From: Microplitis mediator
Taxonomy: Eukaryota; Arthropoda; Insecta; Hymenoptera; Braconidae
NCBI RefSeq assembly: GCF_029852145.1
Contig: NC_079972.1
Coordinates: 15,126,986-15,190,985 of the forward strand
DNA length: 64,000 nucleotides
Direction of reading: 5' to 3'
The translations under genes were made by a program, and so were the position numbers. The notes under the pieces were generated by a model that had not been told where the DNA came from, did not search any database, and saw only the letters and a program-made list of their open reading frames with translations. This document shows positions 51,601 to 63,551 of this stretch, piece by piece; within the stretch, counting starts at the first letter, position 1, and every line of letters begins with the position of its first letter.

Positions 51601-51787
51601 AGTTGCTTAATCCAAGAGCTTAATAATGCAGGACTGGATTATCATTGCCAGAGTATCTGTATTTACTCGGAATATTTCGATCAAAAGCCCAATAAAATTA
51701 TACTGGGTAAGTTGGATCTATTTAAAAAAAAACGCTTCCCATTGGGATTTTAGTTGATCAAAATCTGGGTAAGTGGGATTGGAGTAA
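48610..51787 (+). other. Probable long 3'UTR of crol and flanking AT-rich DNA
   Basis: No exon is visible. AAT/ATT microsatellites follow the stop codon, and numerous AATAAA hexamers occur (for example 50968-50973), so the length of the 3'UTR is not fixed. One copy of a small palindromic repeat family lies at 50272-50446. From about 51420 the sequence changes texture and leads into the satellite array. Confidence 0.45.
50272..50446. mobile_element. Palindromic MITE family, copy 1
   Basis: CAGACATCAGATAAATTTAA at the left mirrors TTAAATTCGTCTGATGTCTG at the right with small differences. The centre holds ATGCGCATTT and ATACGCGCATTTTTT as a second inverted pair. Two more diverged copies occur at about 62674 and 63349, which identifies it as a dispersed family. 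Preceding AATGTAG is shared with copy 2, so the true ends may lie a few bases further out. Confidence 0.7.
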
Positions 51788-54700
51788 TGAGGATAAATAA
51801 GAGTAAATGAGGATGAGCCTATTTATGCCTTCCTATGAGGAGTAGCCCATAATTTTGCTCCTGTTGGGAATGACCCATCACAATATAAATATTTTTTGTT
51901 CATTATGATGTCCTCTAGTAGAAGAAACCAAAAAAAGGCCTACGGAAAATACTATTTTTGAGTTCAGATCTATTTGCGAATGGGGGAAGATGCCTCTGTC
52001 TGTTGCATTCTGTGTAGAGGAGCCCATAACTTTGCTCCTGTTGGGAATAACCCAACACAATATCAACGTTTTTTGTTCCTTATAGTGTCCTGTAGTAGGA
52101 AAGACCACAACAAGTCCTGAGAAAAATTTATTTTTTGAGTTTAGACCCATATAAGGATGGGTGGACATGGGTGGAGATGCTACAATGTATTCTGATGAAG
52201 AGTAGCCCATAACTCTTGCCCTGTTGGGAATAACCCAACACAATATAAACGTTTTTTGTTCCTTATAGTGTCCTGTAGTAGGAAAGACCACAAAAAGTCC
52301 TGAGAAAAATTTATTTTTTGAGTTTAGACCCATATAAGGATGGGTGGACATGGGTGGACATGGGTGGAGATGCTACAATGTATTCTGATGAAGAGTAGCC
52401 CATAACTCTTGCCCTGTTGGGAATAACCCAACACAATATAAACGTTTTTTGTTCCTTATAGTGTCCTGTAGTAGGAAAGACCACAACAAGTCCTGAGAAA
52501 AATTTATTTTTTGAGTTTAGACCCATATAAGGATGGGTGGACATGGGTGGACATGGGTGGACATGGGTAGAGATGCCACAATGTATTCTAATAAAGAGTA
52601 GCCCATAACTCTTGCCCTGTTGGGAATAACCCAACACAATATAAACGTTTTTTGTTCCTTATAGTGTCCTGTAGTAGAAAAGACCACAACAAGTCCTGAG
52701 AAAAATTTATTTTTTGAGTTTAGACCCATATAAGGATGGGTGGACATGGGTGGAGATGCTACAATGTATTCTGATGAAGAGTAGCCCATAACTCTTGCCC
52801 TGTTGGGATTAACCCAACACAATATAAACGTTTTTTGTTCCTTATAGTGTCCTGTAGTAGGAAAGACCACAACAAGTCCTGAGAAAAATTTATTTTTTGA
52901 GTTTAGACCCATATAAGGATGGGTGGACATGGGTGGACATGGGTGGAGAAGCTACAATGTATTCTGATGAAGAGTAGCCCATAACTCTTGCCCTGTTGGG
53001 AATAACCCAACACAATATAAACGTTTTTTGTTCCTTATAGTGTCCTGTAGTAGGAAAAGCCCTATGGAGTCCTAGAAAAAATTTATTTTCTGAGTTCAGA
53101 TCTATATGAGGATTGGGTGGAGATGGGTGGACATGGGTGGAGATGATTATCTATGAAGAGTGGCCCGTAACTTTGCTCCTGTTGGGAATAACTCAGCACA
53201 ATATAAACGTTTTTTGTTCATTACGATGCCCTCTAGTAGGAAAAGCCCTATGGAGTCCTAGAAAAAATTTATTTTCTGAGTTCAGATCCACATGAGGATT
53301 GGGTGGAGATGGGTGGACATGGGTGGAGATGATTATCTATGAAGAGTGGCCCGTAACTTTGCTCCTGTTAGGAATAACCAATCACAATATAAACGTTTTT
53401 TGTTCATTACGATGCCCTCTAGTAGGAAAAGCCCTATGGAGTCCTAGAAAAAATTTATTTTCTGAGTTCAGATCTATATGAGGATTGGGTGGAGATGGGT
53501 GGACATGGGTGGAGATGATTATCTATGAAGAGTGGCCCGTAACTTTGCTCCTGTTGGGAATAACTCAGCACAATATAAACGTTTTTTGTTCATTACGATG
53601 CCCTCTAGTAGGAAAAGCCCTATGGAGTCCTAGAAAAAATTTATTTTCTGAGTTCAGATCTATATGAGGATTGGGTGGAGATGGGTGGACATGGGTGGAG
53701 ATGATTATCTATGAAGAGTGGCCCGTAACTTTGCTCCTGTTAGGAATAACCAATCACAATATAAACGTTTTTTGTTCATTACGATGCCCTCTAGTAGGAA
53801 AAGCCCTATGGAGTCCTAGAAAAAATTTATTTTCTGAGTTCAGATCCACATGAGGATTGGGTGGAGATGGGTGGACATGGGTGGAGATGATTATCTATGA
53901 AAAGTGGCCCGTAACTTTGCTCCTGTTAGGAATAACCCACCACAATATAAACGTTTTTTGTTCATTACGATGTCCTCTAGTAGGAAAAGCCCTATGGAGT
54001 CCTAGAAAAAATTTATTTTCTGAGTTCAGATCTATATGAGGATTGGGTGGAGATGGGTGGACATGGGTGGAGATGATTATCTATGAAGAGTGGCCCGTAA
54101 CTTTGCTCCTGTTGGGAATAACTCAGCACAATATAAACGTTTTTTGTTCATTACGATGCCCTCTAGTAGGAAAAGCCCTATGGAGTCCTAGAAAAAATTT
54201 ATTTTCTGAGTTCAGATCTATATGAGGATTGGGTGGAGATGGGTGGACATGGGTGGAGATGATTATCTATGAAGAGTGGCCCGTAACTTTGCTCCTGTTG
54301 GGAATAACTCAGCACAATATAAACGTTTTTTGTTCATTACGATGCCCTCTAGTAGGAAAAGCCCTATGGAGTCCTAGAAAAAATTTATTTTCTGAGTTCA
54401 GATCTATATGAGGATTGGGTGGAGATGGGTGGACATGGGTGGAGATGATTATCTATGAAGAGTGGCCCGTAACTTTGCTCCTGTTAGGAATAACCAATCA
54501 CAATATAAACGTTTTTTGTTCATTACGATGCCCTCTAGTAGGAAAAGCCCTATGGAGTCCTAGAAAAAATTTATTTTCTGAGTTCAGATCTATATGAGGA
54601 TTGGGTGGAGATGGGTGGACATGGGTGGAGATGATTATCTATGAAGAGTGGCCCGTAACTTTGCTCCTGTTGGGAATAACTCAGCACAATATAAACGTTT

Positions 54701-57700
54701 TTTGTTCATTACGATGCCCTCTAGTAGGAAAAGCCCTATGGAGTCCTAGAAAAAATTTATTTTCTGAGTTCAGATCCACATGAGGATTGGGTGGAGATGG
54801 GTGGACATGGGTGGAGATGATTATCTATGAAGAGTGGCCCGTAACTTTGCTCCTGTTAGGAATAACCAATCACAATATAAACGTTTTTTGTTCATTACGA
54901 TGCCCTCTAGTAGGAAAAGCCCTATGGAGTCCTAGAAAAAATTTATTTTCTGAGTTCAGATCTATATGAGGATTGGGTGGAGATGGGTGGACATGGGTGG
55001 AGATGATTATCTATGAAGAGTGGCCCGTAACTTTGCTCCTGTTGGGAATAACTCAGCACAATATAAACGTTTTTTGTTCATTACGATGCCCTCTAGTAGG
55101 AAAAGCCCTATGGAGTCCTAGAAAAAATTTATTTTCTGAGTTCAGATCTATATGAGGATTGGGTGGAGATGGGTGGACATGGGTGGAGATGATTATCTAT
55201 GAAGAGTGGCCCGTAACTTTGCTCCTGTTAGGAATAACCAATCACAATATAAACGTTTTTTGTTCATTACGATGCCCTCTAGTAGGAAAAGCCCTATGGA
55301 GTCCTAGAAAAAATTTATTTTCTGAGTTCAGATCCACATGAGGATTGGGTGGAGATGGGTGGACATGGGTGGAGATGATTATCTATGAAAAGTGGCCCGT
55401 AACTTTGCTCCTGTTAGGAATAACCCACCACAATATAAACGTTTTTTGTTCATTACGATGTCCTCTAGTAGGAAAAGCCCTATGGAGTCCTAGAAAAAAT
55501 TTATTTTCTGAGTTCAGATCCACATGAGGATTGGGTGGAGATGGGTGGACATGGGTGGAGATGATTATCTATGAAGAGTGGCCCGTAACTTTGCTCCTGT
55601 TAGGAATAACCCATCACAATATAAACGTTTTTTGTTCATTACGATGCCCTCTAGTAGGAAAAGCCCTATGGAGTCCTAGAAAAAATTTATTTTCTGAGTT
55701 CAGATCCACATGAGGATTGGGTGGAGATGGGTGGACATGGGTGGAGATGATTATCTATGAAGAGTGGCCCGTAACTTTGCTCCTGTTAGGAATAACCCAT
55801 CACAATATAAACGTTTTTTGTTCATTACGATGCCCTCTAGTAGGAAAAGCCCTATGGAGTCCTAGAAAAAATTTATTTTCTGAGTTCAGATCCACATGAG
55901 GATTGGGTGGAGATGGGTGGACATGGGTGGAGATGATTATCTATGAAGAGTGGCCCGTAACTTTGCTCCTGTTAGGAATAACCCATCACAATATAAACGT
56001 TTTTTGTTCATTACGATGCCCTCTAGTAGGAAAAGCCCTATGGAGTCCTAGAAAAAATTTATTTTTTGAGTTCAGATCCACATGAGGATTGGGTGGAGAT
56101 GGGTGGACATGGGTGGAGATGATTATCTATGAAGAGTGGCCCGTAACTTTGCTCCTGTTGGGAATAACCCATCACAATATAAACGTTTTTTGTTCATTAC
56201 GATGCCCTCTAGTAGGAAAAGCCCTATGGAGTCCTAGAAAAAATTTATTTTCTGAGTTCAGATCCACATGAGGATTGGGTGGAGATGGGTGGACATGGGT
56301 GGAGATGATTATCTATGAAGAGTGGCCCGTAACTTTGCTCCTGTTGGGAATAACCCATCACAATATAAACGTTTTTTGTTCATTACGATGCCCTCTAGTA
56401 GGAAAAGCCCTATGGAGTTCTAGAAAAAATTTATTTTCTGAGTTCAGATCTATATGAGGATTGGGTGGAGATGGGTGGACATGGGTGGAGATGATTATCT
56501 ATGAAGAGTGGCCCGTAACTTTGCTCCTGTTAGGAATAACCAATCACAATATAAACGTTTTTTGTTCATTACGATGCCCTCTAGTAGGAAAAGCCCTATG
56601 GAGTCCTAGAAAAAATTTATTTTCTGAGTTCAGATCTATATGAGGATTGGGTGGAGATGGGTGGACATGGGTGGAGATGATTATCTATGAAGAGTGGCCC
56701 GTAACTTTGCTCCTGTTAGGAATAACCAATCACAATATAAACGTTTTTTGTTCATTACGATGCCCTCTAGTAGGAAAAGCCCTATGGAGTCCTAGAAAAA
56801 ATTTATTTTCTGAGTTCAGATCTATATGAGGATTGGGTGGAGATGGGTGGACATGGGTGGAGATGATTATCTATGAAGAGTGGCCCGTAACTTTGCTCCT
56901 GTTGGGAATAACTCAGCACAATATAAACGTTTTTTGTTCATTACGATGCCCTCTAGTAGGAAAAGCCCTATGGAGTCCTAGAAAAAATTTATTTTCTGAG
57001 TTCAGATCCACATGAGGATTGGGTGGAGATGGGTGGACATGGGTGGAGATGATTATCTATGAAGAGTGGCCCGTAACTTTGCTCCTGTTAGGAATAACCA
57101 ATCACAATATAAACGTTTTTTGTTCATTACGATGCCCTCTAGTAGGAAAAGCCCTATGGAGTCCTAGAAAAAATTTATTTTCTGAGTTCAGATCTATATG
57201 AGGATTGGGTGGAGATGGGTGGACATGGGTGGAGATGATTATCTATGAAGAGTGGCCCGTAACTTTGCTCCTGTTGGGAATAACTCAGCACAATATAAAC
57301 GTTTTTTGTTCATTACGATGCCCTCTAGTAGGAAAAGCCCTATGGAGTCCTAGAAAAAATTTATTTTCTGAGTTCAGATCTATATGAGGATTGGGTGGAG
57401 ATGGGTGGACATGGGTGGAGATGATTATCTATGAAGAGTGGCCCGTAACTTTGCTCCTGTTAGGAATAACCAATCACAATATAAACGTTTTTTGTTCATT
57501 ACGATGCCCTCTAGTAGGAAAAGCCCTATGGAGTCCTAGAAAAAATTTATTTTCTGAGTTCAGATCCACATGAGGATTGGGTGGAGATGGGTGGACATGG
57601 GTGGAGATGATTATCTATGAAAAGTGGCCCGTAACTTTGCTCCTGTTAGGAATAACCCACCACAATATAAACGTTTTTTGTTCATTACGATGTCCTCTAG

Positions 57701-58680
57701 TAGGAAAAGCCCTATGGAGTCCTAGAAAAAATTTATTTTCTGAGTTCAGATCCACATGAGGATTGGGTGGAGATGGGTGGACATGGGTGGAGATGATTAT
57801 CTATGAAGAGTGGCCCGTAACTTTGCTCCTGTTGGGAATAACCCATCACAATATAAACGTTTTTTGTTCATTACGATGCCCTCTAGTAGGAAAAGCCCTA
57901 TGGAGTCCTAGAAAAAATTTATTTTCTGAGTTCAGATCCACATGAGGATTGGGTGGAGATGGGTGGACATGGGTGGAGATGATTATCTATGAAGAGTGGC
58001 CCGTAACTTTGCTCCTGTTGGGAATAACCCATCACAATATAAACGTTTTTTGTTCATTACGATGCCCTCTAGTAGGAAAAGCCCTATGGAGTTCTAGAAA
58101 AAATTTATTTTCTGAGTTCAGATTCACATGAGGATTGGGTGGAGATGGGTGGACATGGGTGGAGATGATTATCTATGAAGAGTGGCCCGTAACTTTGCTC
58201 CTGTTGGGAATAACCCATCACAATATAAACGTTTTTTGTTCATTACGATGCCCTCTAGTAGGAAAAGCCCTATGGAGTTCTAGAAAAAATTTATTTTCTG
58301 AGTTCAGATTCACATGAGGATTGGGTGGAGATGGGTGGACATGGGTGGAGATGATTATCTATGAAGAGTGGCCCGTAACTTTGCTCCTGTTGGGAATAAC
58401 CCATCACAACATCAATGTTTTTTGTTCATTATTATGTCCTCTAGTAGGAAAGAGCCCAAAAAGTTCTTAGACAAATTTATTTTTTGAGTTCAGACCCATA
58501 TGAGGATTAACGAGGATGAATGAGGATAATCGAGGATGAGCCTTTCCATGCCTATCTATGTGGAGTAGCTCATAACTTTGCTCCTGTTGGAAATAACCCA
58601 TCACAACATAAACGTTTTTTGTTCATTATGATGTCTTCTAGTAGGCAAAACCCAAAAAGTCCTAAGAAAAATTAATTTTC
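51788..58680. repeat. Satellite array, roughly 37 units of 183-203 bp
   Basis: Tandem direct repeats cover about 6.9 kb. Each unit carries a G-rich decamer block (TGGGTGGACA/TGGGTGGAGA), then a GAGTRGCCCRTAACTYTTGC-like segment, AATATAAACGTTTTTTGTTC, the CTCTAGTAGGAAA word and AAAATTTATTTT. Three zones are visible. At the left (about 51788-53100) units are diverged and of variable length. The core (53113-58320) has exact 186-bp units. The right end (58321-58680) is diverged again. Frames of about 60 codons appear in each core unit because 186 is divisible by three; they are not genes. Confidence 0.97.
53113..58320. repeat. Homogenised core: 28 units of exactly 186 bp with higher-order blocks
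   Basis: Twenty-eight successive units start every 186 bp with no length change. They differ at a few diagnostic sites: AACTCAGCAC, AACCAATCAC or AACCCATCAC in mid-unit; TCTATATGAG or TCCACATGAG at the end; and a rarer GAAAAGTGG plus GATGTCCTC type. A five-unit order of these types recurs starting at 53113, 54601 and 56833, so 930-bp blocks have been copied within the array. Confidence 0.93.
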
Positions 58681-58681
58681 C

Positions 58682-58917
58682 GAGGGGTCGACCCACCACC
58701 AAATTTTTTTTTCGGGGATCAATTGACTTGAAATCAATTCTAGATCATCAGTGGGCACGGAAATAATTAAAATAAATACAATTCCTGGTCAGAAAAAATT
58801 TTGACTCAGCCCCAGATCCACTACAGCAGCTCACAACACAAAAGTGGCCTTCTGAGGGGTCGACCCACAACCAAATTTTTTTTCGGGGATCAATTGACTT
58901 GAAATCGATTCTAGATT
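58682..58917. repeat. Pair of 65-bp direct repeats at the right edge of the satellite
   Basis: GAGGGGTCGACCCACCACCA followed by a poly-T, TCGGGGATCAATTGACTTGA and ATTCTAGAT occurs at 58682-58746 and again, with few changes, at 58854-58917. GGGGTCGACCC within it is palindromic. The spacer of about 107 bp is unrelated to the satellite unit. It may be the end of a transposon into which, or beside which, the satellite expanded. Confidence 0.75.
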
Positions 58918-59297
58918 GCTGTAAACTGTATGTAACAATTATTCTAGTCTCCATAATTTGGAGTCATTTAATATTCAATTTTTTTCATCAAACCAGATGT
59001 CATTATGATGGCGCTATAGATTATTTCTAATACTCCATTAAACGCTTATACATGTATTCAAACATAACATGTATATTGTATAGTGTATGTACCTGTTTGT
59101 TTCGTTACCGACACACGAAGACAACTTGACAACTATCTTTCGTCGTCAATGTTCGTGAGTTTTCGCTCGTTTAGTGAGCAGACAGTAAAACACGTCCTCC
59201 AGCCGTCTTAAATATTTAACACATTTGATTTGATCTGTTATAAATAATCATAATCACTTGATAAAAACAATCGCTTCTGCTAATTAGAAACAGCAAA

Positions 59298-60951
59298 ATG
59301 GTTGATTACAGCAAATGGAAAGATATCGAGGTAATTTTTATTTATTTATAGATACGTACACGCAAACTCACATTGTTTGGTCACAGAATATTCTGGAGCT
59401 TGGAGATGAGATTTTTATTATAATAATTATTTTTTTACGGCATTCAAGTGACTAAATTACAATTTATTGTTTGCTTTTGAACTCATCTATTGATTTCGAG
59501 AATCAGTCAGCTGTCTAATTATTTTAAATAAATTTTTTATTTTTAATTATTTACTACTGACAAGTGATATACTTTTGATTAGCTGCTAATTATTCATTTG
59601 AATTAGATTTCAGATGATGAAGATGATACCCATCCAAATATTGATACTCCATCGTTATTTAGATGGAGACATCAAGCGCGTCTTGAGAGAATGGAGGAAC
59701 AGAAAAAACAGAAAGAAGAATTTCAACGCATCAAAGAACAGTAAGTCGTTATTATCATTTTTTTTTTCTGTTTAAATAAATAATAGACATGAATAATTTT
59801 TTATAAATTATATTCATGTCAATTTTAGGACAGTTTCAAAAGTTGTGGAAACCAAGAAAAAAATAGAACTCCTGGAGAAAGAGAAAGCAAGTCCTGAAGA
59901 TTTAAATGCTCTGAAAAAATTGCTCCAAGAATTAGAGCTGGAAGAAGAGAAGGTCAAAGCTAAAGAGGATGAGTTGAAGAAAAAAGACAAACTAACGCCT
60001 TGGAACGTTGACACTATCGCCCATCCTGGGTTTACGAAAACGGTTATCAATACAAAACCACGCAGACGACAGGATGAAGAAGATCAGCAGTTGCCGGAAG
60101 AGGAGAGAGAACTGAAGATGAAGGAGTTCGTCAAAACGAATGAAAAAAGTTTGAAGAAGTTTGGTATGTTGAGACGTTATGACGACAGTAAACAGTATTT
60201 ACAAGAAAACCCACAGTTGGTTTGTGAAAACACTGCCAATTATTTAGTAATCTGGTGCATCAACTTAGAAATGGAGCAGGTAAACTATTTACTCATTTTT
60301 TTTTTTAAATTTATCAATTAAATTATTAATGTAAACGTTTTGAATATTTCAGAAACACGAATTGATGGAGCACGTGGCGCATCAGTGCATCTGTATGCAG
60401 TACATTTTAGAATTATCTAAGCAACTAGACGTAGATCCTCGGGCGTGTGTCGGTTCCTTCTTCAGCAGAATCCAGATAGCGGATGTAGAATACAAGAAGT
60501 CATTTGATGACGAACTGGAAGCATTCAAAGAACGGATCAGAAAGAGAGCCGAGGAAAAAGTCGCCGAAGCTCTCAAAGAGGCTGAAGAGGAAGAGAGAAA
60601 AGCAAGACTTGGTCCAGGTGGTTTGGATCCTGTTGAAGTGTTCGAGAGTTTGCCTGAGGTAAGTGAACATCAGCAGTGTTGGATTAATTGGTTTAAATTT
60701 ATTATGATTCGTTAATTATTTATTACTTTATATTGCAGCCATTACAAAAATGCTTTGAAGCTCAGGACATACCATTGCTGCAACAAACAATCGCTGCGAT
60801 GCCTGAAGATGAGGCTAAATATCACATGCGAAGATGCATTGACAGCGGGCTCTGGGTGCCAGACGCAAAGTCTAAGGAAAATAAAGCTAATGAAAGTGAA
60901 TCATCATCAAGTGAAGCTAAACCTACTACAGCAACACCCGATCCAGAATAA
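59298..60951 (+). CDS. Cdc37: Hsp90 co-chaperone Cdc37 (378 aa)
   Basis: Five exons: 59298-59330, 59607-59740, 59829-60279, 60353-60658 and 60739-60951, all phase-compatible, giving 378 residues, the usual Cdc37 length. The N-terminus MVDYSKWKDIEISDDEDD contains Ser13 followed by acids, the CK2 site whose phosphorylation is needed for kinase-client binding. His-Pro-Asn-Ile-Asp and Leu-Phe-Arg-Trp-Arg-His-Gln-Ala-Arg follow, both highly conserved. A charged coiled coil occupies about residues 36-115. The Hsp90-binding middle domain comes next, with a short acidic/Ser-rich C-terminus. Cdc37 loads protein kinases onto Hsp90 in the cytosol. The first exon has only 11 codons, its ATG in a good context (CAAAATGG). 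Poly(A) signals occur at 61036-61041 and further downstream. Confidence 0.97.
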
Positions 60952-61462
60952 CTATCCATGATGCTGTGAGTTTTAAGCATTTATTTATTCAGCCTTTTTT
61001 TAAAGTGATCATTAAATTTTTTTTTTGTATCATTAAATAAATAATTCATTGATATCGAATGGCATTATGTATGTTTATATAAAATATTATTTCTAAGTAC
61101 AATATATAATAAAATGATAATCATGTCGCGGATGTTCTGTACAAGGGTTTTTATTTAGTAAATATGTAAATACACATGTGGCTTTTAAAAAATATTCGCC
61201 TGGCAAATCACCCGATTGTTAGCACTCCTCTATATATTCCATTAATAAAGTAATTTTAAAAGAATTATTAATTAGACGAATTTATTTGTAATTCAATAAA
61301 ATCATTATTTCATTATTTGATAGGAAGCCAAAGTCTGATACTTTGCAGTTTAAAAAAATTTGATATTTTTGTGACGAATTTAAAAAATAATTTCGAGGGT
61401 CTGTTTTTCAAGGCCAATTTTTTGAGCTCGAGAACTGAGTAGTGAACTCTTACATACAATTA

Positions 61463-61836
61463 CCCTGATTAAACAACTGAATTCGATCGAATTAAACAGA
61501 ATTAAATTTTTAATTCTGTTTAATTCGGATAAATTCTGTTAATTCGATACCTAACTTAAAAAAAATTCTATCTAATTCGGTAGGAAAACCAGAATTCGTC
61601 CAAATTAAAACGAATTTGAATAATTCTATTTGGTTTAATTCTGATTAATTCGAAATAATTCTCCAATTTCTGGTTCTGAATCCGAATTAAAACGAATTTG
61701 AAATTTTTAAATCGGTTTTATTCTGTTTAATTCAAATTCAAATTTTCAATTCAGTTGAATTCTATTTTGCAGAATTCGACAGAATATAACAGAATTAAAA
61801 TTTTTAATTCGGTCGAATTCAGTTCTTTAATCAGGG
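61463..61836. mobile_element. 374-bp palindromic element rich in GAATTAAA/TTTAATTC
   Basis: The left end CCCTGATTAAACAACTGAAT, then TCGATCGAATT, is inverted at the right end as AATTCGGTCGAATTCAGTTC, then TTTAATCAGGG. The interior is packed with further inverted copies of GAATTAAA and TTTAATTC, so many alternative foldings are possible. No open frame. Target-site duplication is not clear (ATTA on the left, AATA on the right). Confidence 0.8.
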
Positions 61837-62673
61837 AATAATTTATCATTAAAAAGGGTCTGAATTTTTTTCTCTGGGGATTAGGGAACTATGCGTTTTT
61901 TTTTTAAATGAACTTTTTCAAAAATGAAAACGCAGATTACTAGATTATAGAGTAATGCCGAGCCTCGTTCTTATTTTTGCATTTCGAGGATTTGTTTGAG
62001 ATTTGAGAATAGTTTGGACAAAAAATACTAGACCCTCCTCAAACATAATAAAGGATCATGCGCAATAAAAAATATTAAGTGTCCGTCACACACAGCAACG
62101 ATAAAGTCATAGTATAGTATACCAAAAACAATGTTGACAATATGGTCGTATCGTTGTGTTTACGACACGTATTTTAAAGTCTCTCATTGTAAACCCTCCC
62201 TAATCCAACTGCGTCGATCTCTTTATCCGTTTTATCCACCAGGTAATTACTCAAAATTTATTAATAAATAAATAAATAAATAAAATTAACCATTCAAAAT
62301 TAAATAAACGAACTGGAAAAATATTCCGTCAAATTATTTATCATGATAAATATATGGTACTGCCCTACCTATTTGTAATATAAAATATTTCTTTATTTCT
62401 TAAATATTGTACGTATTGTGAACCATTTTGTTACTCAGGCAATTACATAAAATTACACGATTAATTCTTAGTATAAATTTCAAATTGTTGATAAACTACT
62501 AGGTAATTTTTTATATATTTATATTTTTTTTACGTTGTGTAATTAAAATTTAAATATTTCTTGATACATCTAAAAAATATATTAATTATTCATATAAAAT
62601 CACATGGATTAAATTTCGCATTTTTTTTTTGTTACAATTTTTTACTTGGGGTATAAAAAATGAGTGAATGTAG

Positions 62674-62822
62674 CAGACATCAAATTTTTAATTATTAATA
62701 AGTAGAGTAAATAATTGATAAAATCAAATTTCAAAAATGCGCATTTAGAAAATTTTGAAATTAATGTGCATTTTTTATAAATTTTATTTATTTAATTATT
62801 TGTAATTTCAATTGTCTCAGTT
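62674..62822. mobile_element. Palindromic MITE family, copy 2 (right end decayed)
   Basis: GAATGTAGCAGACATCAAAT at the left and ATGCGCATTT ... AATGTGCATTTTTT in the centre match copy 1 at 50272 closely. The right terminus is reduced to a weak GTCTCAG. The copy is in the same orientation as copy 1. Confidence 0.6.
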
Positions 62823-63348
62823 CTGGTACATTTTTATTCATGCATAAAAACTAAATTATGTCTAGGATCAAAAAATTTTTTGCTAGGATTTCATCCATTG
62901 ATAAACAATATCTTCAATTGTGATAAATTTATTTAATATTTATAAAAAATAATGACAATAACAACAATTTTTCTGTATATAGATAGAGATCGAGACGCAG
63001 TGACTTGTGGGTAAAATGTGGAATGAAAAATGGCCAAGCTGCTCTATTAAGTCTATTCTCCAAGAAGTCAAATCCTCAGAAACTAAACACACTAAGTAAT
63101 GTAATGTGTATATGCGTTTATTCCAAACAACAATTTCCGCGGTCGTAAAATACCATGAGTATGAGTGTCCATATGAATGCTAATTTCATGCATGTATGAA
63201 CATTTAAAGTAACTAAAATTATTTTAAATAACCAGTTTCATTTAAATCATTTTTTTTTTTTTCTAAAGAAAGGAAATGATGTGATACTGAAAATATCAGC
63301 CATTTTATTTATTTCAAATTCAAAAAAAAAATATGATTCTGAAGTTAA

Positions 63349-63551
63349 CAGACATCTCATATTTTGTGAAAGTTTTTTCCAAAAGATAAATAATAAAAAA
63401 AAAAAAAATGAAAACATGCACATATAGAAAATTTAAAAAACTATAAGTGCAATTTTTTCATATATATTTTTTTTAATAATTTATCATTTTAAAAAAATCA
63501 AAAAATTATTAAACGTCGGCTAACTTCAGTATCGTAAAAAAATTCTGTCTG
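63349..63551. mobile_element. Palindromic MITE family, copy 3 (diverged)
   Basis: CAGACATCTCAT at the left, a central ATGCACATATAGAAAATTT against AAGTGCAATTTTTT pair, and TCTGTCTGCTGCTTTCACTC at the right, whose complement GAGTGAAAGCAGCAGACAGA resembles the left flank of copy 2. Substantial divergence suggests an older insertion. Confidence 0.5.

Noticed and set aside
51878..52930. Minus-strand frames of 108-157 codons in the left satellite zone
   Set aside because: They consist of repeated translated satellite units (Met-Ser-Thr-His-Pro-Tyr-Met-Gly) and shift frame wherever the decamer number changes.
53113..58317. Twenty-eight open frames of 60 codons in the satellite, with nearly identical translated sequence
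   Set aside because: Unit length is 186, a multiple of three, so the same frame recurs automatically. The frames begin at TTG rather than ATG, each ends in the unit, and the variation among units shows no sign of favouring synonymous change. No promoter or splice context.
51788..58680. The idea that the G-rich satellite is a binding platform for the neighbouring crol protein
   Set aside because: The crol fingers predict GG every third base, whereas GG in the decamer block recurs with a 10-bp period and 4/6 spacing. The proximity is not evidence of binding.
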